Below, in pieces: positions 54,198 to 64,000 of a stretch of 64,000 bases of DNA (positions are counted from its first letter, which is position 1; the number at the start of each line of letters is the position of its first letter). A program made the position numbers and the translations under genes. The notes under the pieces were generated by a model. The model was given only the letters and a program-made list of their open reading frames with translations, was not told the origin of the DNA and ran no database searches. This DNA is from Acidovorax soli (GTDB taxonomy: Bacteria; Pseudomonadota; Gammaproteobacteria; Burkholderiales; Burkholderiaceae_C), in NCBI RefSeq assembly GCF_014207955.1, contig NZ_JACHLK010000007.1, forward strand, positions 62,001 through 126,000, given 5' to 3'.

Positions 54198-55121
54198 ATG
54201 CTCCAGCAACGCACCCTCAAGACCTTGACCCGCGCCGTCGGCGTGGGGTTGCACAGTGGCCAGCGGGTCGAGCTGACCCTGCGGCCGGCCCAGCCCGACA
54301 CCGGCATCGTGTTCCGCCGGGTCGACCTGCCGCAGCCGGTGGACATTCCGATCCGCGCCGATGCGGTGACCGATACGCGCCTCGCATCGACCATCGGGGT
54401 GGGCAGCGCCAAGGTGCACACTGTGGAACACCTGATGTCGGCCTGTGCCGGCCTGGGGCTCGACAACCTCTATGTGGATATCACGGCCGAAGAGGTGCCC
54501 ATTCTCGACGGCTCGTCGTCCTCCTTCGTGTTCCTGCTGCAGAGCGCGGGCATCGAACTGCAGAATGCGCCCAAGCGCTTCATCCGCATCAAGCGGCCCG
54601 TGGAAGTGCGCGAGGGCAGTGGGGCCCAGGCCAAGTGGGCGCGCCTGACCCCCTACCACGGCTACAAGCTGAGCTTCGAGATCGATTTCGACCACCCCGC
54701 AGTGGATTCCACCGGCCAGCGCGTGGAGTTCGACCTGGGGTCGGGCAATTACAGCCGCGACATTGCGCGCGCGCGCACCTTCGGCTTCACGCGCGATGTG
54801 GAGATGATGCGCTCCAACGGCCTGGCCCTGGGCGGCGGGCTGGACAACGCCATCGTGATGGACGACTACAAGGTGCTCAACAGCGACGGCCTGCGCTACG
54901 ACGACGAATTCGTCAAGCACAAGATCCTCGACGCCATGGGCGACCTGTACATCATCGGCCAGCCCCTGCTGGCCGCCTACAGCGCCTTCCGCTCGGGCCA
55001 TGCGATGAACAACCTGCTGCTGCGCGAGCTGCTCTCGCAGCCCGATGCCTGGGAAGAAGTCACCTTCGAGGACGAGCGCCAGGCACCGCGCGGCTTCGCA
55101 CAACCCGCGCGCGCCTGGTAA
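54198..55121 (+). CDS. lpxC: UDP-3-O-acyl-GlcNAc deacetylase LpxC
   Basis: 307 residues, zinc enzyme of the first committed step of lipid A synthesis. Zinc and catalytic residues are in [32 protein letters not shown] (His-x-x-x-Asp) and [15 protein letters not shown] lies 6 nt before the ATG, so the message may be leaderless with its own promoter after the ftsZ terminator. Confidence 0.97.
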   Translation: MLQQRTLKTLTRAVGVGLHSGQRVELTLRPAQPDTGIVFRRVDLPQPVDIPIRADAVTDTRLASTIGVGSAKVHTVEHLMSACAGLGLDNLYVDITAEEVPILDGSSSSFVFLLQSAGIELQNAPKRFIRIKRPVEVREGSGAQAKWARLTPYHGYKLSFEIDFDHPAVDSTGQRVEFDLGSGNYSRDIARARTFGFTRDVEMMRSNGLALGGGLDNAIVMDDYKVLNSDGLRYDDEFVKHKILDAMGDLYIIGQPLLAAYSAFRSGHAMNNLLLRELLSQPDAWEEVTFEDERQAPRGFAQPARAW

Positions 55122-55133
55122 GCCGGCGGCCCC

Positions 55134-55307
55134 ATGCTGCTGTTTCGCTGGGTCGTCATGGCGCTGCTGCTGGCGGCCGCCGTATCCTTTGCCTTCTATG
55201 CGGGCACAGGCCAGCCGCACTACAAGCGCTGGGGCCTGGTGGTGCTCAAGTGGACGGTCATCGCTGCGGTGTTCTTCTTCGCCGTAGTCCTCATCGGGCG
55301 CATCTGA
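55134..55307 (+). CDS. small two-helix membrane protein
   Basis: 57 residues with two hydrophobic helices (about 5-23 and 35-54) joined by a short polar turn GTGQPHYKRWG; the end is LIGRI. It follows lpxC by 12 nt and is probably translated from the same message. I recall similar small proteins beside lpxC in related genera, but the function is unknown. Confidence 0.7.
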   Translation: MLLFRWVVMALLLAAAVSFAFYAGTGQPHYKRWGLVVLKWTVIAAVFFFAVVLIGRI

Positions 55308-55319
55308 ATCAGGCACCCG

Positions 55320-55336
55320 CTGAGTCGCTTCGCGCC
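55320..55336 (+). repeat. dispersed intergenic repeat, copy 2
   Basis: Identical over 17 bp to 30784-30800. It is followed by a hairpin (GACCCGC...GCGGGTC, about 55350-55367) and a G-run with CGCC, as in copy 1. It lies just after the small membrane-protein gene. Confidence 0.7.
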
Positions 55337-55512
55337 TTCACCCCTCTCTCGACCCGCTGTGCGGGTCGGGAGGGGGACGCCCCCAGCGCGGCGGGGCGGC
55401 CCTTGCGCGGGGGCACTGGCCTTGGCCGCGCCAGTTGCATGCTCTGCGGACGAGACCGCCATGCATCATGGGAACTGAATAGCGCGCTCAGCAGGTGTGG
55501 CTATACTGGCGC

Positions 55513-57666
<2,154 letters not shown>

Positions 57667-57842
57667 GCACGGCTACTGCCCCCGCAGTTCCGCTGCTGGG
57701 GGCGGGCAGGGCGGTACATACCCTCTGCGGCAGAGCCGGTGGGCGCGCATACAGTCGCGCCCACACAGGCGCCAAGGGGACAACTGGCCCTGTGGCACCA
57801 AAGTTGCTATGCTGTAGTTGTCAAAAAATGTAAGGAAGAGCG

Positions 57843-59540
57843 ATGAACCTGCTCAGCCGTCTTTCCATCCGTGCGCGCCTTTATTTCGGCACGATCTTCT
57901 CGCTGGTTCTGCTCGTCGTGATCGGTGCCATGGGCTACCTGGCCCTGGAGCGCACCCGAAGCACCCTGGACCAGCTGTTCTCCCAGCGGGTGCAGACCTT
58001 GACCGATGTGGCCGAGCTGCGCACCACCCTGGGGGATCTGCGCCGCCTCGAAAAGGACATCATCATCAGCTTCAACAACTCCGTCGAGGTCGCGGCCCTG
58101 CGCGAGAGCTGGAAGAAGTCGCTCGTGGCACTCAACAAGGGCATGGCCGATGTGCGCCAGGTGCAGTCGGGCGATGCGGCCTTCGTGGCGGCCATCGACA
58201 AATCCCTGGCCGAGGTCAAGGAGTACGAGGCCGGCATCTCCCCCGTGTTCGAACAGATCGAGCGCGCCCAGATCGACGGCGCCGTGGGCGGCGCCTACGC
58301 CGACCGCCTCAAGAAGCACATGGAAGCCACGGACAAGCTGCTGTCCGACCTTTCTGGCACCGCACGCACCAAGATGGACGAGGCGCGCGAAGGCGTCAAC
58401 ACCCTGACCACGACCATGTCCGGCCTGATCGGCATCGTGCTGGTGCTGGCCCTGGCGGTGCTGATTCCGCTGACCTTTTTCAGCGTGCGTTCCATCACCC
58501 GTTCGATCTCGCAGGCCAGCGCCCTGGCCGAGCGCATTGCCGGTGGCGACCTGTCGCGCGATGTGGAGATCAGCTCGCAGGACGAGGTGGGCCAGCTCGT
58601 GGCCTCCATGGCGCGCATGCAGGACGCCTTGCGCGGCCTGGTGCAGCAGGTGCAGGAGGCGGCCGGCAACATTTCCACAGCCAGCACCGAGATCGCCTCG
58701 GGCAACCACGACCTGAGCCACCGCACCGAGCAGACGGCCGCCAACCTCGAAGAGGCCGCCTCGTCGATGGAGCTGCTCACGAGCACCATCGGCCAGAGTG
58801 CCCAGTCCTCGCGCCAGGCCAGCGACTTCGCCTCATCGGCCGCCGAGGTGGCCGGGCGCGGTGGCGTGGTGGTCTCGCAGGTGGTGACCACCATGGACCA
58901 GATCACCACCAGCTCGCGCAAGATTGCCGACATCACGGGCGTGATCGATGGCATTGCCTTCCAGACCAACATCCTGGCCCTCAATGCCGCCGTCGAAGCG
59001 GCGCGGGCCGGCGAGCAGGGCCGGGGCTTTGCCGTGGTGGCCAGTGAAGTGCGCAGCCTGGCCCAGCGCAGCGCAGCCGCTGCCAAGGAGATCAAGGGCC
59101 TGATCGGCTCGTCGGTGGAGCGCGTGGAAGATGGTTCGCGCCTGGTGAGCCAGGCCGGTGCCACCATGGACGAGATCGTGGGCAGCGTGCGCCGTGTCTC
59201 GGACATCATCAGCGAGATCACCGCCTCGGCCGCCGAGCAGCGTGACAACGTGGGCCACATCAGCCAGTCGGTGAGCCAACTGGACAACATGACACAGCAG
59301 AACGCCGCGCTGGTCGAGCAGTCCACGGCGGCTTCGGAGTCCCTGCGCGAACAGGCACTGCAACTGACCCAGGCTGTGAGCCAGTTCAAGCTGCAGCCCG
59401 GTGCCGGGGCGTCCTCGGCCCACCATCCGGGCATGGGCGGCAGCACGCCCGCACCCCAGCGCGGCATTCCCGCGCCAATGAACCCACCGCTGGTGAAGAA
59501 GGTGACGGCCGGCGGCCGGCCGGCGCTGCAGATCCGCTGA
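57843..59540 (+). CDS. methyl-accepting chemotaxis protein
   Basis: 565 residues. TM1 is LYFGTIFSLVLLVVIGAMGY, followed by a periplasmic four-helix-bundle domain, TM2 (LIGIVLVLALAVLIPLTFF), HAMP, and a signalling domain with the tip ITGVIDGIAFQTNILALNAA. The C-terminus ends in a flexible Pro/Gly/Ala tail without the CheR-binding pentapeptide. Same class as the chemoreceptor encoded at 26334-27947 but not a close duplicate in the sensor. Ligand unknown. Confidence 0.95.
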   Translation: MNLLSRLSIRARLYFGTIFSLVLLVVIGAMGYLALERTRSTLDQLFSQRVQTLTDVAELRTTLGDLRRLEKDIIISFNNSVEVAALRESWKKSLVALNKGMADVRQVQSGDAAFVAAIDKSLAEVKEYEAGISPVFEQIERAQIDGAVGGAYADRLKKHMEATDKLLSDLSGTARTKMDEAREGVNTLTTTMSGLIGIVLVLALAVLIPLTFFSVRSITRSISQASALAERIAGGDLSRDVEISSQDEVGQLVASMARMQDALRGLVQQVQEAAGNISTASTEIASGNHDLSHRTEQTAANLEEAASSMELLTSTIGQSAQSSRQASDFASSAAEVAGRGGVVVSQVVTTMDQITTSSRKIADITGVIDGIAFQTNILALNAAVEAARAGEQGRGFAVVASEVRSLAQRSAAAAKEIKGLIGSSVERVEDGSRLVSQAGATMDEIVGSVRRVSDIISEITASAAEQRDNVGHISQSVSQLDNMTQQNAALVEQSTAASESLREQALQLTQAVSQFKLQPGAGASSAHHPGMGGSTPAPQRGIPAPMNPPLVKKVTAGGRPALQIR

Positions 59541-59560
59541 TCGTTGATACGCACCCATGA

Positions 59561-59586
59561 AAAAGGGCCGCATGCGCGGCCCTTTT
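59561..59586. terminator. bidirectional rho-independent terminator
   Basis: AAAAGGGCCGC-ATG-CGCGGCCCTTTT has an A run on one side and a T run on the other, so it can stop transcription from both directions. It sits between the convergent chemoreceptor and gspE genes. Confidence 0.88.
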
Positions 59587-59616
59587 CTTTTTGGCACCAG
59601 GGGGAGCGGCGTGCGC

Positions 59617-61005
59617 TCAGTCGCGCGTCACCCGCAGCACTTCCTCGCGGCTGGTGATGCCGGCCGCGATCAGGCGCTCGCCGTCCTCGCGCATCAGCGC
59701 CATGCCGCCCGCCAGCGCGGTGGTGCGGATATCGGCCTCGGCAGCCTGGTTATGGATCTGGGCGCGGATGGCATCGTTGGTCACCAGCAGCTCGAACAGG
59801 CCGGTGCGGCCCGTGTAGCCGGTCTGGCTGCAATGCTCGCAACCTGCGCCCTGGCAGTGGCTGCAGTACTTGCGCACCAGGCGCTGCGCGAGCACGCCCA
59901 GCAGCGAGGACGACAGCAGAAAGGGCTCCACCCCCATGTCGGTCAGGCGCGTCACGGCACTGGCCGCATCGTTGGTGTGCAGTGTGGCCAGCACCAGGTG
60001 GCCCGTGAGCGAGGCCTGGATGGCGATCTGCGCGGTCTCGAAGTCGCGGATTTCGCCGATCATGATGATGTCCGGGTCCTGGCGCAGGATGGCGCGCAGC
60101 GCCTTGGCGAAGGTCAGCTCGATCTTGCTGTTGACCTGGGTCTGGCCCACGCCGGGCAACTCGTACTCGATGGGGTCTTCCACCGTCATGATGTTGTTGC
60201 GCGTGGCATCGAGCCGGCCCAGCGCTGCATACAGCGTGGTCGTCTTGCCCGAGCCCGTGGGCCCGGTCACGAGAATGATGCCGTGCGGCTGTCCGATCAG
60301 GCCCTCGAAGCGCTGCAGTGTCTCGCCCTGCATGCCCACGGCCTCCAGGCTGAGCTTGCTCTCGCTCTTGTCCAAGAGGCGCAGCACGGCGCGCTCGCCA
60401 TGGGCGCTGGGCAGGGTGGAGACGCGCACGTCGATGGCGCGCGTGCCCAGGCGCAGGCTGATGCGTCCGTCTTGCGGCAGGCGCTTTTCGGAGATATCGA
60501 GGTCGGCCATGATCTTCAGGCGCGAGATCAGGGCCGCGTGCAGGGCACGGTTGGGCTGCACCACCTCGCGCAGCGAGCCGTCCACGCGAAAGCGCACGCT
60601 CGAATGGCGCTCGTAGGGCTCGATGTGGATGTCGCTCGCACCATCGCGCGCGGCCTGCGTCAGCAGCGCGTTGAGCATGCGGATGATGGGCGCGTCGTCG
60701 GCCGTCTCCAGCAGGTCCTCCACGGCCGGCAGGTCCTGCATCATGCGCGACAGGTCGGCGTCGGACTCGACCTCGCTGACCACGGTGGCCGCGCTTGATT
60801 CGCCCTGGGCATAGGCGGCGCTGATGCGCTGCGCCAGGGCTGGCGCCTCCAGCGATTGCAGGTGGCGGACCTTGTGCTTGCGCATCACTTCCGACAGCGC
60901 GGTCACATCGGGTGCAGGGCCGTGCCACAGCACGAGCTGCTGGCCATCGTCCTCCAGCAGCAGCTGGGAGGTGCGGGCAAAGGCATAGGGCAGGGGGTGG
61001 CGCAT
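59617..61005 (-). CDS. gspE: type II secretion ATPase GspE
   Basis: 462 residues, the cytoplasmic motor ATPase of type II secretion. Walker A is [12 protein letters not shown]; the Asp box follows with [13 protein letters not shown], Walker B is [12 protein letters not shown] and the His box is [11 protein letters not shown]. The zinc module [12 protein letters not shown] is intact. The N-terminal N1E domain is short, as in many betaproteobacteria. It starts 7 nt after gspD. Confidence 0.96.
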   Translation of the reverse strand: MRHPLPYAFARTSQLLLEDDGQQLVLWHGPAPDVTALSEVMRKHKVRHLQSLEAPALAQRISAAYAQGESSAATVVSEVESDADLSRMMQDLPAVEDLLETADDAPIIRMLNALLTQAARDGASDIHIEPYERHSSVRFRVDGSLREVVQPNRALHAALISRLKIMADLDISEKRLPQDGRISLRLGTRAIDVRVSTLPSAHGERAVLRLLDKSESKLSLEAVGMQGETLQRFEGLIGQPHGIILVTGPTGSGKTTTLYAALGRLDATRNNIMTVEDPIEYELPGVGQTQVNSKIELTFAKALRAILRQDPDIIMIGEIRDFETAQIAIQASLTGHLVLATLHTNDAASAVTRLTDMGVEPFLLSSSLLGVLAQRLVRKYCSHCQGAGCEHCSQTGYTGRTGLFELLVTNDAIRAQIHNQAAEADIRTTALAGGMALMREDGERLIAAGITSREEVLRVTRD

Positions 61006-61012
61006 GGGTGTC

Positions 61013-63655
61013 TCAGAGTGTCTGGCGCGTCACCGTGGCACCGGGCGCCAGCTGGCGCACCATGGCGGCGGCCGCTTCGGCCGAAGCCTCGTTCTGGTAG
61101 GGGCCTACGCGCACGCTGGTGCGCGGGCCCTGGTTGGTTTCCACCGATTGCTCGGCGATGGGCAGCGCCGAGGTGCGCAGCTTGTCCAGCGCGGCGCGCG
61201 AGGCGGCATCGTCGCCGAACAGGCCGGCACGCACATAGTAGGTCGACGGGGCGGTTGCGGCCGCGGCCACCGGGGCACTGCCCGCACGCGCGGGGGCTTC
61301 GCTGATGGGCACGCCCGATGGCGTCAGGCGGGGGGCCGGGGCACCGGGGGCCGTGAGGTCCTGCATGGGTGCAGGAGGGGCCACTGCAGGCTGTGCGCGC
61401 GTGGCCGGGTCGGCGCGCTGGGGCAGTTCCGGCAGCACGGGGGCGCCCGATACCGAGCGCAGCGGCAGGCTCGACGCGGGTTGCGTCACCTGTTGCAGGC
61501 CGCGGATCGCGTCGTACCGGTCCACCATCAGGGCATCGCTGGTGGCTGCATCGCGCACCACCACGGGGCGCAGAAAGACCATCAGGTTGGTCTTGTTGCG
61601 CTGGCGTTTCTCACTGCGGAACAGGCCGCCCAACACGGGCAGGTCGCCCATCACGGGCACCTTGTCCTCGCCCTGCGAGTAGCTGTCTTCGAGCAGGCCA
61701 CCCAGCACGATGATGCTGCCATCGTCCACCACCACGTTCGACTCGATCGAGCGCTTGCTCGTGGTCGGTCCGTTCACGGAACTCAGGGTGTTTTCGTTGA
61801 TCTTGGAGACTTCCTGGTAGATCGACATCTTCACGGTGCCGTTCTCGCTGATCTGCGGGCGCACCTTGAGCATCAGGCCCACATCCTTGCGCTCCACCGT
61901 GGTGAAGGGGTTCACCGTGTTGCTGCCGCCGGTGTTGGCATACGAGCCGGTCGGGAAGGGCACGTTGTTGCCGATCACGATGCGCGCTTCCTCGTTGTCC
62001 AGCGTCATCAGGTTGGGGGTGGACAGCACATTGGCATCGCCGCTGTTCTGCAGGAAGTTGGCCAGTGCACCCAGGTAGTACTGGCCGTTGATGCGTGGCG
62101 CCAGTGCCAGGTTCAGCCCGTTGCTCAGGCCCCCTCCGTTGCCTGTGGGGAGCAGGCCGGTGTAGGTGCCGGCGGCCACGTTGGCGGCAGCGTTCAGGAT
62201 ATTGATGCCGCCACCTTGGGTGGAGTTGGTGCCGATGACGCCGACCGTGCCATCGCCCTTCTTGCCGATGGCGCCTTGCCACTGGATGCCGAATTCCGCC
62301 AGCTTGCTGGCCGAGACCTCCACGATCAGGCTTTCCACCAGCACCTGGGCGCGGCGGCCGTCGAGCTTGTCGATCACCGCGCGCAGCTGGCGGAACAGCG
62401 GTTCGGGCGCGGTGATGATCAGCGAGTTGGTGGTGGGGTCGGCCTGGATCAGGCCGCCGGTGGAGGGCTGGTTGCTGTTGCTGCTGCCCATGCCCGAGCC
62501 GCTGCCCATGCCGGAGCTGCTGCCCAGCCCGCCAAGGCTGCTGTTGCTGCTGCTGGAGCTGCCACTCAGGCCGCCACTGTTGCTGCCGCCGCCCGACAGC
62601 GAAGGGGACGAGGTGCCGCCGGAAATCGCCGGTGTGCTGGCGCTGGCACCGCCCGTGGTGTTGCCCCCCATGCTGGCCATGGCCGCGCGCAAGGTCACGG
62701 CGAGCTTGGTGGCATCGGCATTTTTGAGGTAGACGACATGGATGTTGCCCATGGAGGCGCTGCTGCCGGGCACGGGCGGCTGGTCGAGCTTGTCCACCAG
62801 CGCACGCACCATGGCTACGCGCGCCGGGTTGGCGGCGCGCAGGATGAGCGAGTTGCTGCGTGGTTCGGCCAGCAGCGTGGTCTTGAACGAGGTATCGGCC
62901 TGGCCCTGGGCGGCGGCTGGCGCGGCGCCGCTGCCGCCGTCGATGAGGCGTGCCACCAGTGGGGCGAGGTCGGCCGCGAGGGCGTTGCGCAGCGGAATGA
63001 TCTCCACGTCACTGGCGTTGGAGACGTCCATGGCCGCAATGATGCGGCCCAGGCGCTGCAGGTTGTCGGCGTAGTCGGTGATCACCAGCGAGTTGTTGCC
63101 GGGGTTCACGTTGATGGTGTTGTTGGGGCTGATCAGGGGGCGCAGCACCGGCACCAGGTTGCCCGCGTTCTCGTAGTTGAGCTTGAAGATCTGGGTCACG
63201 ATCTGCCCGCCGCCGGGCGTGCCGCGTGCCGAGCCCGATTCGCTGACACCCACGCTGCCGCCCTGCAGCTTGGCATCGGCCTCGGGCACCACCTTGTACA
63301 GGCCGGCCGATTCGACCACCGTGAAGCCCTGCAGGCGCAGCGCCGCCAGGAACTGCTGGAAGGCGGCCGAAGGGGGCACGGCGCGCTCGGTGATCAGCGT
63401 GAGCTGGCCCTTGACGCGCGGGTCCACCACCACGTTGCGCCCCGTGATGGTGGCCATGGTGCGGGCCACGGCCTCGATTTCGGCATTGGCGAAGTTCAGC
63501 GTGACGGGTTCATTGCCGCGCACACTGCTGGTGCCCGTGCCCACCGCCGTCTGCGCCAGGGCCAGCGGGCTGCTGGTGAGCAGCATGGCGGCCAGGGTGA
63601 TCGAGGTGACGGCGAATTGCAGGTGCGGCGAAAGGGAGGAAGTGGAATGCGTCAT
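61013..63655 (-). CDS. gspD: type II secretion secretin GspD with C-terminal SPOR domain
   Basis: 880 residues. A signal peptide (to about residue 35) precedes N0-N3 domains ([34 protein letters not shown]). A long Ser/Gly-rich linker (about residues 340-400) follows, then the secretin barrel ([32 protein letters not shown]). After about residue 720 comes an Ala/Pro-rich spacer and a C-terminal SPOR domain (about 800-880) with [20 protein letters not shown] and [24 protein letters not shown] domains bind septal peptidoglycan stripped of stem peptides; finding one on a secretin is unusual. Upstream neighbour gspN, downstream gspE. Confidence 0.93.
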   Translation of the reverse strand: MTHSTSSLSPHLQFAVTSITLAAMLLTSSPLALAQTAVGTGTSSVRGNEPVTLNFANAEIEAVARTMATITGRNVVVDPRVKGQLTLITERAVPPSAAFQQFLAALRLQGFTVVESAGLYKVVPEADAKLQGGSVGVSESGSARGTPGGGQIVTQIFKLNYENAGNLVPVLRPLISPNNTINVNPGNNSLVITDYADNLQRLGRIIAAMDVSNASDVEIIPLRNALAADLAPLVARLIDGGSGAAPAAAQGQADTSFKTTLLAEPRSNSLILRAANPARVAMVRALVDKLDQPPVPGSSASMGNIHVVYLKNADATKLAVTLRAAMASMGGNTTGGASASTPAISGGTSSPSLSGGGSNSGGLSGSSSSSNSSLGGLGSSSGMGSGSGMGSSNSNQPSTGGLIQADPTTNSLIITAPEPLFRQLRAVIDKLDGRRAQVLVESLIVEVSASKLAEFGIQWQGAIGKKGDGTVGVIGTNSTQGGGINILNAAANVAAGTYTGLLPTGNGGGLSNGLNLALAPRINGQYYLGALANFLQNSGDANVLSTPNLMTLDNEEARIVIGNNVPFPTGSYANTGGSNTVNPFTTVERKDVGLMLKVRPQISENGTVKMSIYQEVSKINENTLSSVNGPTTSKRSIESNVVVDDGSIIVLGGLLEDSYSQGEDKVPVMGDLPVLGGLFRSEKRQRNKTNLMVFLRPVVVRDAATSDALMVDRYDAIRGLQQVTQPASSLPLRSVSGAPVLPELPQRADPATRAQPAVAPPAPMQDLTAPGAPAPRLTPSGVPISEAPARAGSAPVAAAATAPSTYYVRAGLFGDDAASRAALDKLRTSALPIAEQSVETNQGPRTSVRVGPYQNEASAEAAAAMVRQLAPGATVTRQTL

Positions 63656-63659
63656 AGGG

Positions 63660-64000
63660 TCAACCCACGTTGATGAGGGAGCGCGCGCCGTTGCGCCGTC
63701 CGATGATGTTCAGAAGATTGGTGAGCGCCGCTTCGCGGTCGGGCGCCGCACTGGCCTCGCCCGCGAAGCGCAGGCGCTGGCCCACCCATTGGCCGGTGCC
63801 GCTCAATTGCAGGTGGCCGCCCAGGGTGCTCAAGGTCAGGATGGGGACTTCGCCGCCCTGTACCGCCAGGCGGTAGCTGCCCATGGGGCGCAGGGTGGAC
63901 AGGCGCGAGGACATGTCCAGCGCATCGAGCTGGATCTTGCCCTCCAGCACCATGCGGCCGGCCTGCCAGGCCGCCTGCAGCCCCTGGGTCTGCAGCACCA
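63660..64000 (-). CDS. gspN: type II secretion protein GspN, C-terminal part (cut by window edge)
   Basis: The last 113 codons of a gene entering from the right edge. The segment GGEVPILTLSTLGGHLQLSG with GQWVGQRLRFAGEASAAPDR and the end NIIGRRNGARSLINVG fit the C-terminal region of GspN, an inner-membrane protein of some type II secretion systems. It ends 4 nt before the gspD start, so the order gspN-gspD-gspE is one operon. Confidence 0.8.
   Translation of the reverse strand, partial: VLQTQGLQAAWQAGRMVLEGKIQLDALDMSSRLSTLRPMGSYRLAVQGGEVPILTLSTLGGHLQLSGTGQWVGQRLRFAGEASAAPDREAALTNLLNIIGRRNGARSLINVG

Noticed and set aside
61004..63673. 889-residue open frame on the plus strand
   Set aside because: Exact antisense of gspD with low-complexity composition; gspD has clear secretin motifs.

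Overview
The window is about 64 kb of GC-rich, densely coding chromosome from a betaproteobacterium, most likely a member of the Comamonadaceae close to Acidovorax. This rests on gene content and order (hslVU directly before mraZ, a DksA without cysteine ligands next to a CobW GTPase, Bug-type receptors, a Burkholderiales-style division cluster) and on codon use. It is not based on any database comparison.

Left part (1-7954): a divergently arranged RNA-repair locus. The activator gene rtcR (+) faces a minus-strand transcription unit. That unit starts at a good sigma-54 (-24/-12) site at 6175-6190 with two inverted repeats upstream of it. In transcription order it holds a leader hairpin, two tandem tRNA-like RNAs without an anticodon loop, a slipin, a 233-nt RNA with tRNA-like ends and an encoded CCA, two unrecognised proteins, a ClpP-fold serine protease, the RNA ligase RtcB, and an RlaP-type nucleotidyltransferase cut by the window edge. 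I consider this the most interesting system in the window. The protein parts belong to known families. The combination with three tRNA mimics and two unknown proteins looks little described.

Middle part (7965-33674): rnpB, whose promoter overlaps the rtcR stop codon, followed by mixed housekeeping genes. These include an M48 peptidase with a DUF898 membrane protein, an S4/pseudouridine-synthase-like protein that lacks the catalytic Asp, and a Nudix-MBL fusion. Next come a maleate-isomerase/Bug receptor pair with its LysR regulator, an aldo-keto reductase/MFS pair with its LysR regulator, and a GST. The remainder is dapF-DUF484-xerC, a GGDEF-EAL protein, a signal peptidase I, a chemoreceptor, rlmI, a CobW GTPase, a DksA-like protein and a STAS-like hypothetical protein.

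Right-centre (33744-55307): hslV-hslU, then a complete division and cell-wall cluster mraZ-rsmH-ftsL-ftsI-murE-murF-mraY-murD-ftsW-murG-murC-ddl-ftsQ-ftsA-ftsZ, a terminator, lpxC and a small two-helix membrane protein. Four 10-bp repeats upstream of mraZ look like the MraZ operator. MurD carries a long extra N-terminus. A two-hairpin element coding for a 28-residue peptide sits between ftsW and murG.

Right end (55513-64000): a TPP riboswitch and thiC, a second chemoreceptor, a bidirectional terminator, and a minus-strand type II secretion segment (gspN partial, gspD with a C-terminal SPOR domain, gspE). Many genes overlap by 1-4 nt, which suggests translational coupling. I saw no CRISPR array, insertion sequence or prophage.
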